A stretch of 64,000 bases of DNA. Source: an uncultured Arenicella sp. (GTDB lineage: Bacteria > Pseudomonadota > Gammaproteobacteria > Arenicellales > Arenicellaceae). Shown here piece by piece: positions 37,930 to 46,675 of this stretch (position 1 is the first letter of the stretch; each line of letters begins with the position of its first letter). The stretch is from the NCBI GenBank assembly GCA_938045295.1, contig CALINO010000018.1:19391-83390 (forward strand), given 5' to 3'. The position numbers were made by a program, and so were the translations under genes. The notes beneath the pieces were generated by a model, which was given only the letters and a program-made list of their open reading frames with translations, was not told the origin of the DNA and searched no databases.

Positions 37930-38033
37930 TGCGTATCCTGTTCTAAATAATTGAGCATTTATTATAGCCTAAAAGCACATCAAAAAACGATGAGAAATTC
38001 ACTAAGTGATTGTTTTTAAACAAATATAACAAG

Positions 38034-38052
38034 GCTAATCATTCTCATTTAT
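38034..38052 (-). promoter_or_regulatory. Fur box upstream of bacterioferritin
   Basis: On the minus strand, AAATGAGAATGATTAGCC matches 11 of 14 positions of the 7-1-7 Fur consensus. It lies in the 233-bp gap between bfr and the DUF1971 gene, upstream of bfr. Fur could repress, or block a silencer and activate; direction is not known. Confidence 0.55.
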
Positions 38053-38162
38053 TTTTATATTCACGAGCCTAAGTTAGAATTTTAATAATACTTATTTGCA
38101 AACAACTTACGACCAAAGCACTGCAAGCAAGAAACGACTTGCAGTCAGTTAAAGGCGCTCAG

Positions 38163-38438
38163 TCATCGATAAAATTCAACATAAAAACGCACGGCACCGC
38201 GCGGAGTAATGTAATGTAAGACCGCTGGCTCAACCACACCGCAATGTTCGGGGCTCAATTGAATAACTTCGCGCTCAGGCTCAAGAATGGTGTATTCCAA
38301 AACACCCTCAAGAACCACAATGTTCCCCCACACCCCTTGCTTGGTTTGATGGTCAGCCAATAAGCCTTTGGGCACCGTACCTTCTGTGAACTCAGGTGTT
38401 TTTTTATACGCTTTCGCCCCAACCGGCATTACTTTCAT
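38163..38438 (-). CDS. DUF1971 small cupin-like protein (TehB-associated family)
   Basis: A 91-aa single-domain protein with a small beta-barrel pattern. Key parts are VMPVGAKAYKKTPEF at the N-terminus, a GLLADHQTKQGVWG segment, and EPAVLHYI near the end. DUF1971 domains also occur fused to tellurite-resistance methyltransferases (TehB), but no methyltransferase is attached. A small-molecule-binding role is plausible. It follows the ICMT-like methyltransferase on the same strand by 51 bp. Confidence 0.75.
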   Translation of the reverse strand: MKVMPVGAKAYKKTPEFTEGTVPKGLLADHQTKQGVWGNIVVLEGVLEYTILEPEREVIQLSPEHCGVVEPAVLHYITPRGAVRFYVEFYR

Positions 38439-38489
38439 ACAATCACTCCTGGTGGTGGCGCTAATAAAAACAAGTTTACAACCACGGCC

Positions 38490-38936
38490 TTACGGCCGCT
38501 TTGTAATCGATAAACTGTGCCCAAATATTTTTTCTAAGGCTTGTTCTTCTGGAAATATCTGAAATCGGTGAATGTAACACACATACAACAGCACACATGC
38601 CACTGACCACACCGAGCTCAAAAAAACCGACCATGCCAATAAAAACAACACAAACCCAACATACATTGGGTTGCGCGTAATTGAATAAATACCAGTAGTA
38701 ACAAGTGACGACGCAGACTCAGGCGACAATGGGTTTACCGTGGTGTTGGCACGCCGAAACTCGAATACGCCACACAAGCAAAAAAGTGCCCCGGTACTGA
38801 ATAACACAACGATGCCTGCGTACTTTAATACCGTACTAATATTAATGAGTGGGGTTACATACCCAATGGCATACATAAGACAAGCAAATACAAATGCAAC
38901 CAATGGGGGAGGCAATTTATTATTAAGTAGCGTCAT
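38490..38936 (-). CDS. Isoprenylcysteine/phospholipid methyltransferase family protein (ICMT-like)
   Basis: A 148-aa inner-membrane protein with four or five hydrophobic segments. The family signature is clear in the second half: GIYSITRNPMYVGFVLFLLAW, and the C-terminal FPEEQALEKIFG with a conserved Glu pair. Members use SAM to methylate lipids or small hydrophobic substrates. In bacteria most are uncharacterised. A DUF1971 protein lies downstream. Confidence 0.85.
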   Translation of the reverse strand: MTLLNNKLPPPLVAFVFACLMYAIGYVTPLINISTVLKYAGIVVLFSTGALFCLCGVFEFRRANTTVNPLSPESASSLVTTGIYSITRNPMYVGFVLFLLAWSVFLSSVWSVACVLLYVCYIHRFQIFPEEQALEKIFGHSLSITKRP

Positions 38937-39073
38937 CTGCTAGCACTAAACGTATTTAAAGGTTTAAGGTTTAAGTTTCAACCTTCTTATTAAACTCGCC
39001 TTTTGGTGAAGTTACAATCAACACGGCAAATTGCCGTTTACGCTATTATCAGGTAGGTGACGCCATATTGAAG

Positions 39074-40219
39074 TTAAGCAAGTACGCTCCGTAAACGTTC
39101 CACTCCGGCTTCCAATTCAGAGGCATCGCAGTGAGAGAAATTTAAACGCAGCGCCGGCTTAGGCGTCTTATGCTCTAAGTAAAAGACGTCGCCCGGCACC
39201 ACCGCCACCTTTTTATCTAACGCTTGTTGCGCGGTTTGCATCATTGATTGTGATTGTTCAGGCAACTCTAGCCATAAGAACATACCACCTTCAACGTCAT
39301 TAAATTGGCAGTTTGGCAGCGCCTCACGCAATAAGGCTGAGAGTGTTTGATAACGATCACAATAAAGCGTACGAACCCTTTGCAAATGAGCGTCAAATAA
39401 ATCGTTTTTAAGCATATGCAGCAGCGTTGCTTGAGACGGCTGTGCCGTATGCAAATCTGCGGCTTGCTTGACTTTAATCATCGATGCCAACCATTCACTG
39501 GGGGCAGTCACTAACCCTAGCCGCAAACCCGGTGCCGATACCTTAGAAAATGACCGTAACACGATGGCATTATCGGGGCATAAAGAAGACACCATCGGCA
39601 GGCTTTGATTGGCAAAGCGTAACTCTCGGTACGGGGAGTCTTCAACAAAAGCCACCTTGTATTGCTGACATAAACGCGCCACGTCTTCGCGTACAGACAG
39701 CGCCCAACTCAAGCCCGTGGGGTTGTGAAAGTCAGGAACCGCATAAAACAATTTAGGCTGCTTGTTTTTAAATACGTGTTCCAGTTGGTTTAGGTCTGGC
39801 CCGAGAGGGGTTTGATCAACCGTTTGAATATCAGCTTGAGCCAAACCAAACACTTGCAATGCACCAAGGTAACTTGGCGCTTCCATAACAATCACATCAC
39901 CAGGATCAAGAAACGCTCGTGCCACCAAATCAAGCCCTTGCTGTGAACCGTTGGTAATAAGCGGTTGCACCCCTTCGGGCAATTGGCAATAGTCAACTAA
40001 ATAATCTAATAACGGCTTATAGCCGGTTGTTTCCCCGTATTGAAACACTTCGGGCGTTTGTTGCAAATCGCCCATTGCCTGCATGATTAAATCAACGGGT
40101 AAATGCGCCGAATCCGGCAAACCACCGGCCAGCGAAATAACGTCTTTCGACTTAGCCGCCTGTAATATTTCTCGAATGTAAGACGGCTGAATGTTTTGCA
40201 AGTGCGTGCTGATTTTCAT
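39074..40219 (-). CDS. PLP-dependent aminotransferase, class I/II (2-aminoadipate/aromatic type)
   Basis: A 381-aa fold-type I aminotransferase without an HTH domain. Features: VISLAGGLPDSAHLP at the N-terminus, EAPSYLGALQVF, YAVPDFHNPTGLSW, VEDSPYRELRF, and the PLP lysine in VLRSFSKVSAPGLRLGLV. The group includes LysN-like 2-aminoadipate, aromatic and valine-pyruvate aminotransferases. Divergent from an AraC-type regulator with an 88-127-bp gap. It could supply or consume 2-oxoacids such as those used by the IorAB enzymes in this window, but that link is only a thought. Confidence 0.85.
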   Translation of the reverse strand: MKISTHLQNIQPSYIREILQAAKSKDVISLAGGLPDSAHLPVDLIMQAMGDLQQTPEVFQYGETTGYKPLLDYLVDYCQLPEGVQPLITNGSQQGLDLVARAFLDPGDVIVMEAPSYLGALQVFGLAQADIQTVDQTPLGPDLNQLEHVFKNKQPKLFYAVPDFHNPTGLSWALSVREDVARLCQQYKVAFVEDSPYRELRFANQSLPMVSSLCPDNAIVLRSFSKVSAPGLRLGLVTAPSEWLASMIKVKQAADLHTAQPSQATLLHMLKNDLFDAHLQRVRTLYCDRYQTLSALLREALPNCQFNDVEGGMFLWLELPEQSQSMMQTAQQALDKKVAVVPGDVFYLEHKTPKPALRLNFSHCDASELEAGVERLRSVLA

Positions 40220-40346
40220 AGTGGGGGGGGCGACAATTCAAAATAAAGAAAGGAGTAATGATTAAGACGGAGCTTAGTGCTTTTTACACAAAAATAAGTG
40301 TCGATATATGCTGACTAATATGTTGATATATGCTTTTATTGTTATT

Positions 40347-41225
40347 ATGACCACCGCACAACAGACTTCTCGTATTAATAATGCGCTGTATGAAATACAC
40401 CGTGATATTTCGGCGCCGCATTCAGCCAAAAAATTGGCTCGCATTGCCGCCTATTCAGAGCAGCATTTTCACCGAGTATTTAAAGCCGTTGTCGGCGAAA
40501 CCGTGAACAACTATATACGCCGCACACGGTTGGAGCACGCAGCAAATCAGTTGATGTTTGACGACCAAAGTTCGGTGTTGGAAATTGCCGAAAAGTGCGG
40601 TTTCAACTCCTTGTCGTCATTCATTAAGGTGTTTAGCGCAAGTTTCAATGTTACCCCCGGTGTGTGGCGCAACAGCAATCGCGCACAACACCCACAACAT
40701 TATTTAAGCGAGCCCCGTTTAGCGGAAGGCTATGCCCGCACTAAACAGCAGCCGCTCGGCACGCCCGACATTATCTACCGACCGCCTCAAACGGCGGTTT
40801 ACGTCAGACACAAGGGCTACGGAAAGAGCATAAAAAAAGCTTGGCAAGTATTGCTGAGCTGGGCCAGAACCCACCATATTGCGAACAATACAACGGAGCA
40901 AATAGGCTTGCACCACTCCAACCCAGCTTGGACACCATTGCAAGAGTGTCGCTACGTTGCCTGCCTCACCATCAATAAACCCATAGTGCGGCGTGGTGTG
41001 ATTAACACATTAACCATACCCGGTGGCGATTACGCGGTCTTTAATTTGCAGGGCCAATACGGTGACCTTGTACCTTACATGGACAAAATTTTAACGCAAT
41101 GGTTGCCCCACTCTGGTTTTATATTAGACACCACTCCCATATTAGCCATTTACCAAAAAAATCACTTTATATCTCAAGATGAGAAGTTTGACTTGCAGCT
41201 GTGTTTCCCAGTCAGCATTGTCTAA
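40347..41225 (+). CDS. AraC-family regulator with GyrI-like effector domain
   Basis: About 292 aa from ATG 40347; an earlier ATG at 40308 is possible but adds hydrophobic residues and has no better ribosome site. The N-terminal AraC DNA-binding domain (about 10-110) contains KKLARIAAYSEQHFHRVFKA and VLEIAEKCGFNSLSSFIKVF. A GyrI/RobA-type ligand-binding domain follows (from about 150, VYVRHKGYGKSIKKAW). Such regulators respond to drug-like or small cationic compounds. Divergent from the aminotransferase. Confidence 0.85.
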   Translation: MTTAQQTSRINNALYEIHRDISAPHSAKKLARIAAYSEQHFHRVFKAVVGETVNNYIRRTRLEHAANQLMFDDQSSVLEIAEKCGFNSLSSFIKVFSASFNVTPGVWRNSNRAQHPQHYLSEPRLAEGYARTKQQPLGTPDIIYRPPQTAVYVRHKGYGKSIKKAWQVLLSWARTHHIANNTTEQIGLHHSNPAWTPLQECRYVACLTINKPIVRRGVINTLTIPGGDYAVFNLQGQYGDLVPYMDKILTQWLPHSGFILDTTPILAIYQKNHFISQDEKFDLQLCFPVSIV

Positions 41226-41507
41226 TGCTCAAGGTTAACGATATAAATCAGTGGCAACCTTTGCGCACTCAGTACAGTGGCCATAGAAAAGTGAAATATC
41301 CATTAAAAACAAACCTATACATGGTTTTATAACAAAATTTATTCATATATCACTTTTTATATTCAAAGCTAAATGTTAAATTGCCGGCCAATCAATTAGG
41401 CTGATAATACTAAGACTCGCCCCACAAGGAGCAGCGGCCATTTCTGAATAATTTCTAATTTTGGATGGAGGGTTAGAAATTCAACATTTCAATTTGTAAA
41501 TACTGAT

Positions 41508-42053
41508 ATGTACATCAAAGCATTAACCTCTACATTACTTGTGTTTTCCGTTATGGCCAGCGGGTCACTGACTCATGCCCAAACATCAAATAAACACGAC
41601 CCTAGTGTTAAAAAATTCCTAGCACGTTGCTCAGTTAATGATAAGCGAGTGATATATAAGGACAAGGAAACAGATAAATGGTGTGGTTTTGAGATTGACG
41701 GTTTTTGTAGAGCATCACGCATTTCAATCGCATTAGCTGTTTGCAATAAAGAATACACACAAGCATTAATTGATAAAAAGAGTGCTCAACAAGAGACAGT
41801 AGAAGAAGGCTTTGCTAAAGCGCCAGCACCATTAGACATAGAGCCAACAAACCTAGAGCCAGCAAACACAGAACAAGAGAGCTCGACACCAAGCAGCCAA
41901 AAAAAGCCCAGCGAACAAAGTGCACAAATTGCACTGCAGCTTGAGTTGCTGGAAATTGAACAAAAGCAATTAGACCTTAAGAAAAGGCAGCTGGATTTAA
42001 TTAAAGAAGAGAAGCGTCTTAAAACCAAAATAGACAACACTTTGGAAAATTAA
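41508..42053 (+). CDS. Exported protein of unknown function with C-terminal coiled coil
   Basis: A 181-aa protein with a Sec signal peptide (residues 1-24, ending THAQ). The mature N-terminal part has four cysteines (about 41, 59, 67 and 79) that could form two disulfides. A Pro/Glu/Ser-rich linker (about 105-135) follows. The last 45 residues are a charged heptad-like helix rich in Leu, Lys and Glu, a probable coiled coil. No family recognised. It stands alone; the 282 bp before it are AT-rich and I see no other gene there. Confidence 0.7.
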   Translation: MYIKALTSTLLVFSVMASGSLTHAQTSNKHDPSVKKFLARCSVNDKRVIYKDKETDKWCGFEIDGFCRASRISIALAVCNKEYTQALIDKKSAQQETVEEGFAKAPAPLDIEPTNLEPANTEQESSTPSSQKKPSEQSAQIALQLELLEIEQKQLDLKKRQLDLIKEEKRLKTKIDNTLEN

Positions 42054-42151
42054 GCGTTAAAACATTTCTTAAGCAAGGAAAACAGGCCAACCGTTCACAA
42101 ATGCGATATTAGGTTATTAACACTAAAAGCTCGCGTGATTGAACTGAATTA

Positions 42152-42186
42152 GGCGTTGATTTTTTATATACTGAAAAATCAACGCC
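42152..42186 (+). other. Stem-loop directly upstream of the Sel1-repeat gene
   Basis: GGCGTTGATTTTT (42152-42164) and AAAAATCAACGCC (42174-42186) form a perfect 13-bp stem with a 9-nt loop. It ends 6 bp before the GAGG ribosome site of the Sel1 gene. There is no T-run, so it is not an ordinary terminator; it could be an mRNA leader hairpin. Confidence 0.45.
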
Positions 42187-42202
42187 AAGCCACGAGGCTT
42201 TT

Positions 42203-43060
42203 ATGCTTAAGGAAACCTTCTTTTTTTTATTATTATTAGCCAGCACATCTACCGCAGCGTTTGCTGAAAATAATGCACATCAGCATTACCAAAAAGGGTT
42301 GCAACTTTACCTGAACGGATCAAACCAAGACCACGTATCAGCGCACCGTTTCTTTAGCGATGCGGCCGATCTTGGCCATGGCTTGGCTCAGTACCATCTG
42401 GGGCTTCTCAATTATCGTGGCCATGGTGTAGACCGAAATTATTCACAAGCACACCATTGGTTCAACCTCGCGGCCGAACAAAATGTCTCAGGCGCCCATC
42501 ATTACTTAGGCACACTTCATCGACATGGGCACGGGGTCAACGCCAACCCTAACAGAGCAATTTATTGGTACTCGCGCTCTTTGCGCTATGGTTACTACGA
42601 CTCGATAGACCCTCTGGCTCAACTCTACCTAAGTAATGCCAGAAGTACCGGCACCCTTTCCGACTTACTGGTGGAAAACGCCAAGGCTGGCGACATCAGT
42701 TCTCAATATAACTTGGCGTCTTCGTACTATATCGGCAATAAAGTTAAGCAAGATCATACCGCGGCATTAGGTTGGTTTTTAAAGGCCGCCTCTCAGGGTG
42801 ATTCAGGCGCTCAAGCCATGCTGGCCAAAATGTACCACCTTGGCCAAGGCGCCGAAAAGAGCAACTACCAATGCGCCTTTTGGGCACTGGCAAGCGCTCA
42901 TACACAACACGACGCGGCCGCCACTAGCATTGACGAAGAGCTGACCAAAGAAACCCAAGCATTGAAAGAGTTGTGTGCCCAAGCACTCAGTAATACTGAA
43001 TACGAAAAGGCAGTGGAACAAGCGCACGCGTTTTCCGATTCATATCAGCCGTCAGAATAA
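42203..43060 (+). CDS. Sel1-repeat (SLR) exported protein
   Basis: A 285-aa protein with a signal peptide (1-21, ending AFAE) and five or six Sel1-like repeats of about 36 residues. Examples are GLAQYHLGLLNYRGHGV, GAHHYLGTLHRHGHGVN, and SQYNLASSYYIGNKVKQD. SLR proteins are protein-protein scaffolds in the periplasm or envelope. Unusually many His residues occur in the repeats. The function is not readable. An upstream leader hairpin may affect translation. The next gene, a TSUP transporter, starts 128 bp downstream. Confidence 0.85.
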   Translation: MLKETFFFLLLLASTSTAAFAENNAHQHYQKGLQLYLNGSNQDHVSAHRFFSDAADLGHGLAQYHLGLLNYRGHGVDRNYSQAHHWFNLAAEQNVSGAHHYLGTLHRHGHGVNANPNRAIYWYSRSLRYGYYDSIDPLAQLYLSNARSTGTLSDLLVENAKAGDISSQYNLASSYYIGNKVKQDHTAALGWFLKAASQGDSGAQAMLAKMYHLGQGAEKSNYQCAFWALASAHTQHDAAATSIDEELTKETQALKELCAQALSNTEYEKAVEQAHAFSDSYQPSE

Positions 43061-43148
43061 CGTTCGCGGACAAACCTATTAGTTAGGCTCAACCATCAAC
43101 GAGCGGAAAAACGCATATTTATTATTTAGCACACGTTAAAGTATCAGC

Positions 43149-43159
43149 CTCAGAGCGGG
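43149..43159 (+). repeat. 11-bp direct repeat of the tRNA-Leu 3' region (candidate att remnant)
   Basis: CTCAGAGCGGG here is identical to positions 62216-62226 inside the T-arm/acceptor end of tRNA-Leu, and in the same orientation. It lies at the outer side of the block containing the PKS-like operon. Short, and no integrase is present, so it may be chance. Confidence 0.25.
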
Positions 43160-43187
43160 TGCTCCATTCACACAAAATACCATCATT

Positions 43188-43940
43188 ATGATCGTGCTTT
43201 TTGGTTACTCGCTGTCGTTCTCAGAGTTAAGCATTTTAATTTGTGTTGGCGTTTTAGTGGGCATGGCTAAGACAGGCATATCAGGCGCCGGCATGATTGC
43301 GGTACCGTTATTAGCTCTGGCTTTTGGCGGCAAAAACTCCAGTGGCTTAATGTTGCCATTTTTGATTATCGCGGATGTCTGCGCCATTGCCTATTATCAT
43401 AAACACGCAAACTGGCATTACCTACGAAAGCTTCCAGCGTTCGCTATTATTGGCGTAGTGATTGGCACTCTGGTTGGCAATCAAATCAATGATGAGTTAT
43501 TCAAAACTATGATGGCCGTCATGATTTTTTTCTGTTTAAGCATCATGCTCTGGCAAGAAAAAAGCCGAAATACAAAACTACCTGATTCCACATTTTTTAC
43601 TGCCGGCATTGGGGTTTTCGGTGGTTTCACCACCATGGTCGGCAATTTGGCTGGGCCGGTGATGTCACTTTATCTGTTGGCTATGCGGCTACCAAAAAAT
43701 GAATTCATTGGCACCGCCGCCTGGTTCTTTTTGCTGATAAACCTGTTCAAAGTACCGTTTCATGTGTATGCCTGGCATACCATTAACATCAACAGTGTGC
43801 TGCTTAATCTGAGCTTCTTCCCAGCGGTGGCATTGGGCGCGTTACTGGGTATAAAAATAATTAAGCTGTTGCCTGAAAAATTATTTCGTTACTTCGTAAT
43901 AGCAATGACAGCCGTAGCTGCCATTGCTCTGTTGCTGTAA
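43188..43940 (+). CDS. TSUP/TauE-SafE family membrane transporter
   Basis: A 250-aa inner-membrane protein with about eight hydrophobic spans. The first half has GVLVGMAKTGISGAGMIAVPLLA, and the second half has FGGFTTMVGNLAGPVMSLYLLA, the usual TSUP pseudo-repeat. Substrate unknown; sulfite, sulfonates and organic acids are typical. It ends one base before the convergent end of the PKS-like operon, so the two transcripts meet tail to tail without a visible terminator. It shares only general family features with the transporter at 29308. Confidence 0.85.
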   Translation: MIVLFGYSLSFSELSILICVGVLVGMAKTGISGAGMIAVPLLALAFGGKNSSGLMLPFLIIADVCAIAYYHKHANWHYLRKLPAFAIIGVVIGTLVGNQINDELFKTMMAVMIFFCLSIMLWQEKSRNTKLPDSTFFTAGIGVFGGFTTMVGNLAGPVMSLYLLAMRLPKNEFIGTAAWFFLLINLFKVPFHVYAWHTININSVLLNLSFFPAVALGALLGIKIIKLLPEKLFRYFVIAMTAVAAIALLL

Positions 43941-44618
43941 TTAATTAAACGAGCTTTGCATTTTTTTTGCTTGAGCAATTAATTTATCGTTTTTGCTGGT
44001 CGCAATGATCTCAGACAACAGCTTTTGCGCCACCGGCTGATCACCTGCGGCTTTATGGTAATCGGCCGATGCCAGATGAAAATATTCAATGGCTTCAGGG
44101 GCGTATTTGTTCGGCTTTTCTTTAATTTCTTGGCTTAATTTTTCATGCGCATCAGACGCCCACTCAAGAGAATCAAACATATTCACGCCACTGCCGGTGT
44201 GAATGCCAACCAATTTAATATTGAAGTTATCTCCGCCTTTATCTAGAGCCGTTTTAACGTCATTCAAGCATCCATTGACTCGATATAATTTACGCAAGCC
44301 CATCAACCATGGGGTGGAGTCGGCGACTATTTTGCATTTATTGGCGCCGTACCATGCCAGGGCTTCCATATGGTTTTCATCTTCTTCGATTAAAGATTCG
44401 AGCAGCTCATCGGCTTTTTCAAGCTCATTATGCTCAAAGTAAAAGCGCCCTAGCAGTACTTTACTTTCATAGTCACCGGAGTCATCAATGGATTCAACAA
44501 GTAACTTTTCGTACTCATGATCGGAGTCAGTGTACGCGATTTTATCAAAGCTTTTGGCGCAAGCGCTCAGTAGCAAAGAAACACAAATAACGGTAAGAGT
44601 ATTTTTTTTAGTAAACAT
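43941..44618 (-). CDS. TPR lipoprotein at the end of the PKS-like operon
   Basis: About 225 aa from ATG 44618; a longer in-frame start would overlap the beta-barrel gene. A signal ends in the lipobox LSAC, with Cys19 the lipidated residue (LLLSACAKS). The mature part has TPR-like helices (YESKVLLGRFYFEHNELEKADELLESL). Its segment EALAWYGANKC resembles ETLAWLGSITT in the exported TPR protein at 50373-50969 of the same operon, so the two are likely paralogues. Predicted to sit in the periplasm and help assemble the export path of the operon's product. Function otherwise unknown. Last of 19 genes. Confidence 0.7.
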   Translation of the reverse strand: MFTKKNTLTVICVSLLLSACAKSFDKIAYTDSDHEYEKLLVESIDDSGDYESKVLLGRFYFEHNELEKADELLESLIEEDENHMEALAWYGANKCKIVADSTPWLMGLRKLYRVNGCLNDVKTALDKGGDNFNIKLVGIHTGSGVNMFDSLEWASDAHEKLSQEIKEKPNKYAPEAIEYFHLASADYHKAAGDQPVAQKLLSEIIATSKNDKLIAQAKKMQSSFN

Positions 44619-44629
44619 ATAAACGAGTC

Positions 44630-45865
44630 TCAAAATTGAAATTGAATTGAACCTGTTAACGAAAGCCGATTGGGAACCCAAAAGCCTTCAGTGATTGAAT
44701 CGCCATCGCTGTATTGCAACGACAACTTCAGAGCATGCTTATCAGAAATAAACGCCTCGGCATTAATCCCTGACACAAAACTGCTGTCATCGAGGTTGTG
44801 TCGGATAAAAACGGAACTATCAACAGAGTAAGTTGTTGGGAACGACGCGCGCAGAAAAACGTAGTCTTGGCGAAACAACCTAAGTAATTGATGTGTGGAT
44901 GCTAAAAAGCCGGATGATGGGCCAACCAACACACCTTGCTCGAGTTGCGTGCGTTGCTGATTGATTGACGTTAATAAAGAGCGAACCTCGGCGTCTGAGT
45001 ACCCTTCTTGTTGATGAAAATACTCAGCGATAATATTGATGCCATTATCAAAGGTATATTGCATGCCTAATAAACCACTAAAAAATCCGCTGTCTTGTGA
45101 CGGGCCAAAGATTTCGATAATGCCTACGCCTGCATTAATTTGATTCGGTCTTAACGATCGCGACTGCTCTCGGTAGGCTGCTTCAAGGTGCAGTTCAAGC
45201 TTATTGCCAATGGTGGTAGCAAAGTTTGCACCAACAAAAAGCCCACCTTCTAAACTGGCAACCGTAGCCGACCATTCACCGCTTGAAAGATATTGGTGGC
45301 GACTAAGGCTAAGATTAAAATCAACCGAATCGTCCATCAAATCACTGTCAAACTCGAGCGCCTTTACTTCCCATTCGCCTTTTTCGTCCGTGAGTGAAAA
45401 CGTGGCCCCCATGTTTGCTTCACGCTTAAAACCAATGGCTTGGTCTCGCTCATTAAGCCGAATATCAAAAAACGGGTTAGAGGGGTTCCATGCGTAGCCT
45501 GAACCAGCTTCATGATTAAACCACCCCAGCTTCAATTGAGCGTTGTCGTTTAATAGCCAGTTAAAATAGGTTTCACCCAAAATAGCATCACTGCGTTGTT
45601 CATCGGCGCTGTTCTCACTGGCACGCAGCCAAGTTGATGCCTGTATTTCATAACGATTACCGGACACGTAAAATTGAGGGTTGATGGACGCTTCACAAAA
45701 ACGATCATCAACCACCACCAGGCCACCATTCGGGTTAATTAAGGTATCACCTCGGGCGGAATTATAAACACACCCTATTTCCGCCGTTGCCGATACGTCA
45801 GCAAGAGCCTGGCAAGATAAAACAATCGCCCCTAAAGCTAAAGGCGTTAAATGCGACATTCTCAT
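44630..45865 (-). CDS. Predicted outer-membrane beta-barrel protein
   Basis: A 411-aa protein with a Sec signal peptide (1-22, ending ALAD), alternating amphipathic strands throughout and a C-terminal Phe (TGSIQFQF), the BAM recognition feature of outer-membrane barrels. No plug or channel motif is named. Its gene lies between a LolA-like carrier and a TPR lipoprotein and follows an ABC transporter, so it likely receives or anchors the lipid made by this operon at the outer membrane. It is not a typical OmpC/F porin in sequence. Confidence 0.75.
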   Translation of the reverse strand: MRMSHLTPLALGAIVLSCQALADVSATAEIGCVYNSARGDTLINPNGGLVVVDDRFCEASINPQFYVSGNRYEIQASTWLRASENSADEQRSDAILGETYFNWLLNDNAQLKLGWFNHEAGSGYAWNPSNPFFDIRLNERDQAIGFKREANMGATFSLTDEKGEWEVKALEFDSDLMDDSVDFNLSLSRHQYLSSGEWSATVASLEGGLFVGANFATTIGNKLELHLEAAYREQSRSLRPNQINAGVGIIEIFGPSQDSGFFSGLLGMQYTFDNGINIIAEYFHQQEGYSDAEVRSLLTSINQQRTQLEQGVLVGPSSGFLASTHQLLRLFRQDYVFLRASFPTTYSVDSSVFIRHNLDDSSFVSGINAEAFISDKHALKLSLQYSDGDSITEGFWVPNRLSLTGSIQFQF

Positions 45866-45870
45866 TGCAC

Positions 45871-46665
45871 TTACTTGGTCATCAAACGCTTAATTTGATT
45901 GGGTTGAAATTGCGCCAAACTTAATTTTTCAAGTTGAAAATTAGAGTACGTCATCGACGTGACGTTGCCTTTTTTTAGCTCATTTTCAATTCTTATTTTT
46001 GTCAGTTGAGGCTTATTACCAATTCCTTCACCCACATCACTAAGCTGTAAAAATTCTTCGTAGTACGCGGTTTTCAGCTTCTTACCTGACTTCGCATAAA
46101 AGGTTGCGCGCAGCGGCTTATAGTTCACTTGATCAACAAATAAAACAATACGTTCATACGCCGCAATTGCGCCGGGTTTGGCATTAAGTTGCAGTGTGAT
46201 TTCCGGTGCCGATTGATCAGCCGCATCAAGAAAACTGGCTTGGTAGTCACCGGAGAAATCCGTGGAAGCAACATCGCCATTAGAGGCTTCGCCTAATAAG
46301 CGTTGTTGAGGTGTAATACGAATCGGCTTTTTTGATGAGTTACTTAGAAACCACAAGTTCGACTGATTCATTAAAAGAGCCTTACCTCGTTCACGCCGCG
46401 GCTCTTGATAAGAGACCAAAGACACATGTGAATTCAGCACTTTGGCGTGCATGGTAAATACCTTGGGCTCTTTCTTTGGTTTTTGGCTAACCAGCTCTAA
46501 ATCAAATGAAAACGCTTTGTTTTTAAAGTTTCTGTACTCGTCTACTTTTTCTAATACCTGTTGAGCGTCTAACTCGGCCTGATTACCATAAGCATTAGAA
46601 AAACAAACAAGGCTTAATAGTATTACGCTTAAAACTGCACTAATTTTTTTTGTGATTACTTTCAT
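45871..46665 (-). CDS. LolA-like outer-membrane lipid/lipoprotein carrier
   Basis: About 264 aa from ATG 46665, which starts the signal peptide MKVITKKISAVLSVILLSL; an in-frame ATG 18 codons upstream overlaps the permease gene. The mature protein begins near residue 30. It matches the outer-membrane lipoprotein-sorting family (LolA-like beta-sheet half-barrel): VLEKVDEYRNF, MHAKVLNSHV, LWFLSNSSKKP, DFSGDYQ and AYYEEF. It is longer than E. coli LolA. With a MacB/LolC-type permease and LolD-type ATPase directly upstream it forms a dedicated export chain for a hydrophobic product, as LolA-like genes do in aryl polyene and xanthomonadin loci. Confidence 0.78.
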   Translation of the reverse strand: MKVITKKISAVLSVILLSLVCFSNAYGNQAELDAQQVLEKVDEYRNFKNKAFSFDLELVSQKPKKEPKVFTMHAKVLNSHVSLVSYQEPRRERGKALLMNQSNLWFLSNSSKKPIRITPQQRLLGEASNGDVASTDFSGDYQASFLDAADQSAPEITLQLNAKPGAIAAYERIVLFVDQVNYKPLRATFYAKSGKKLKTAYYEEFLQLSDVGEGIGNKPQLTKIRIENELKKGNVTSMTYSNFQLEKLSLAQFQPNQIKRLMTK

Positions 46666-46675
46666 AGTTACCCAC

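Noticed and set aside
38163..38438. Tellurite-resistance gene
   Set aside because: Only the DUF1971 domain is present; the TehB methyltransferase part and TehA are absent.
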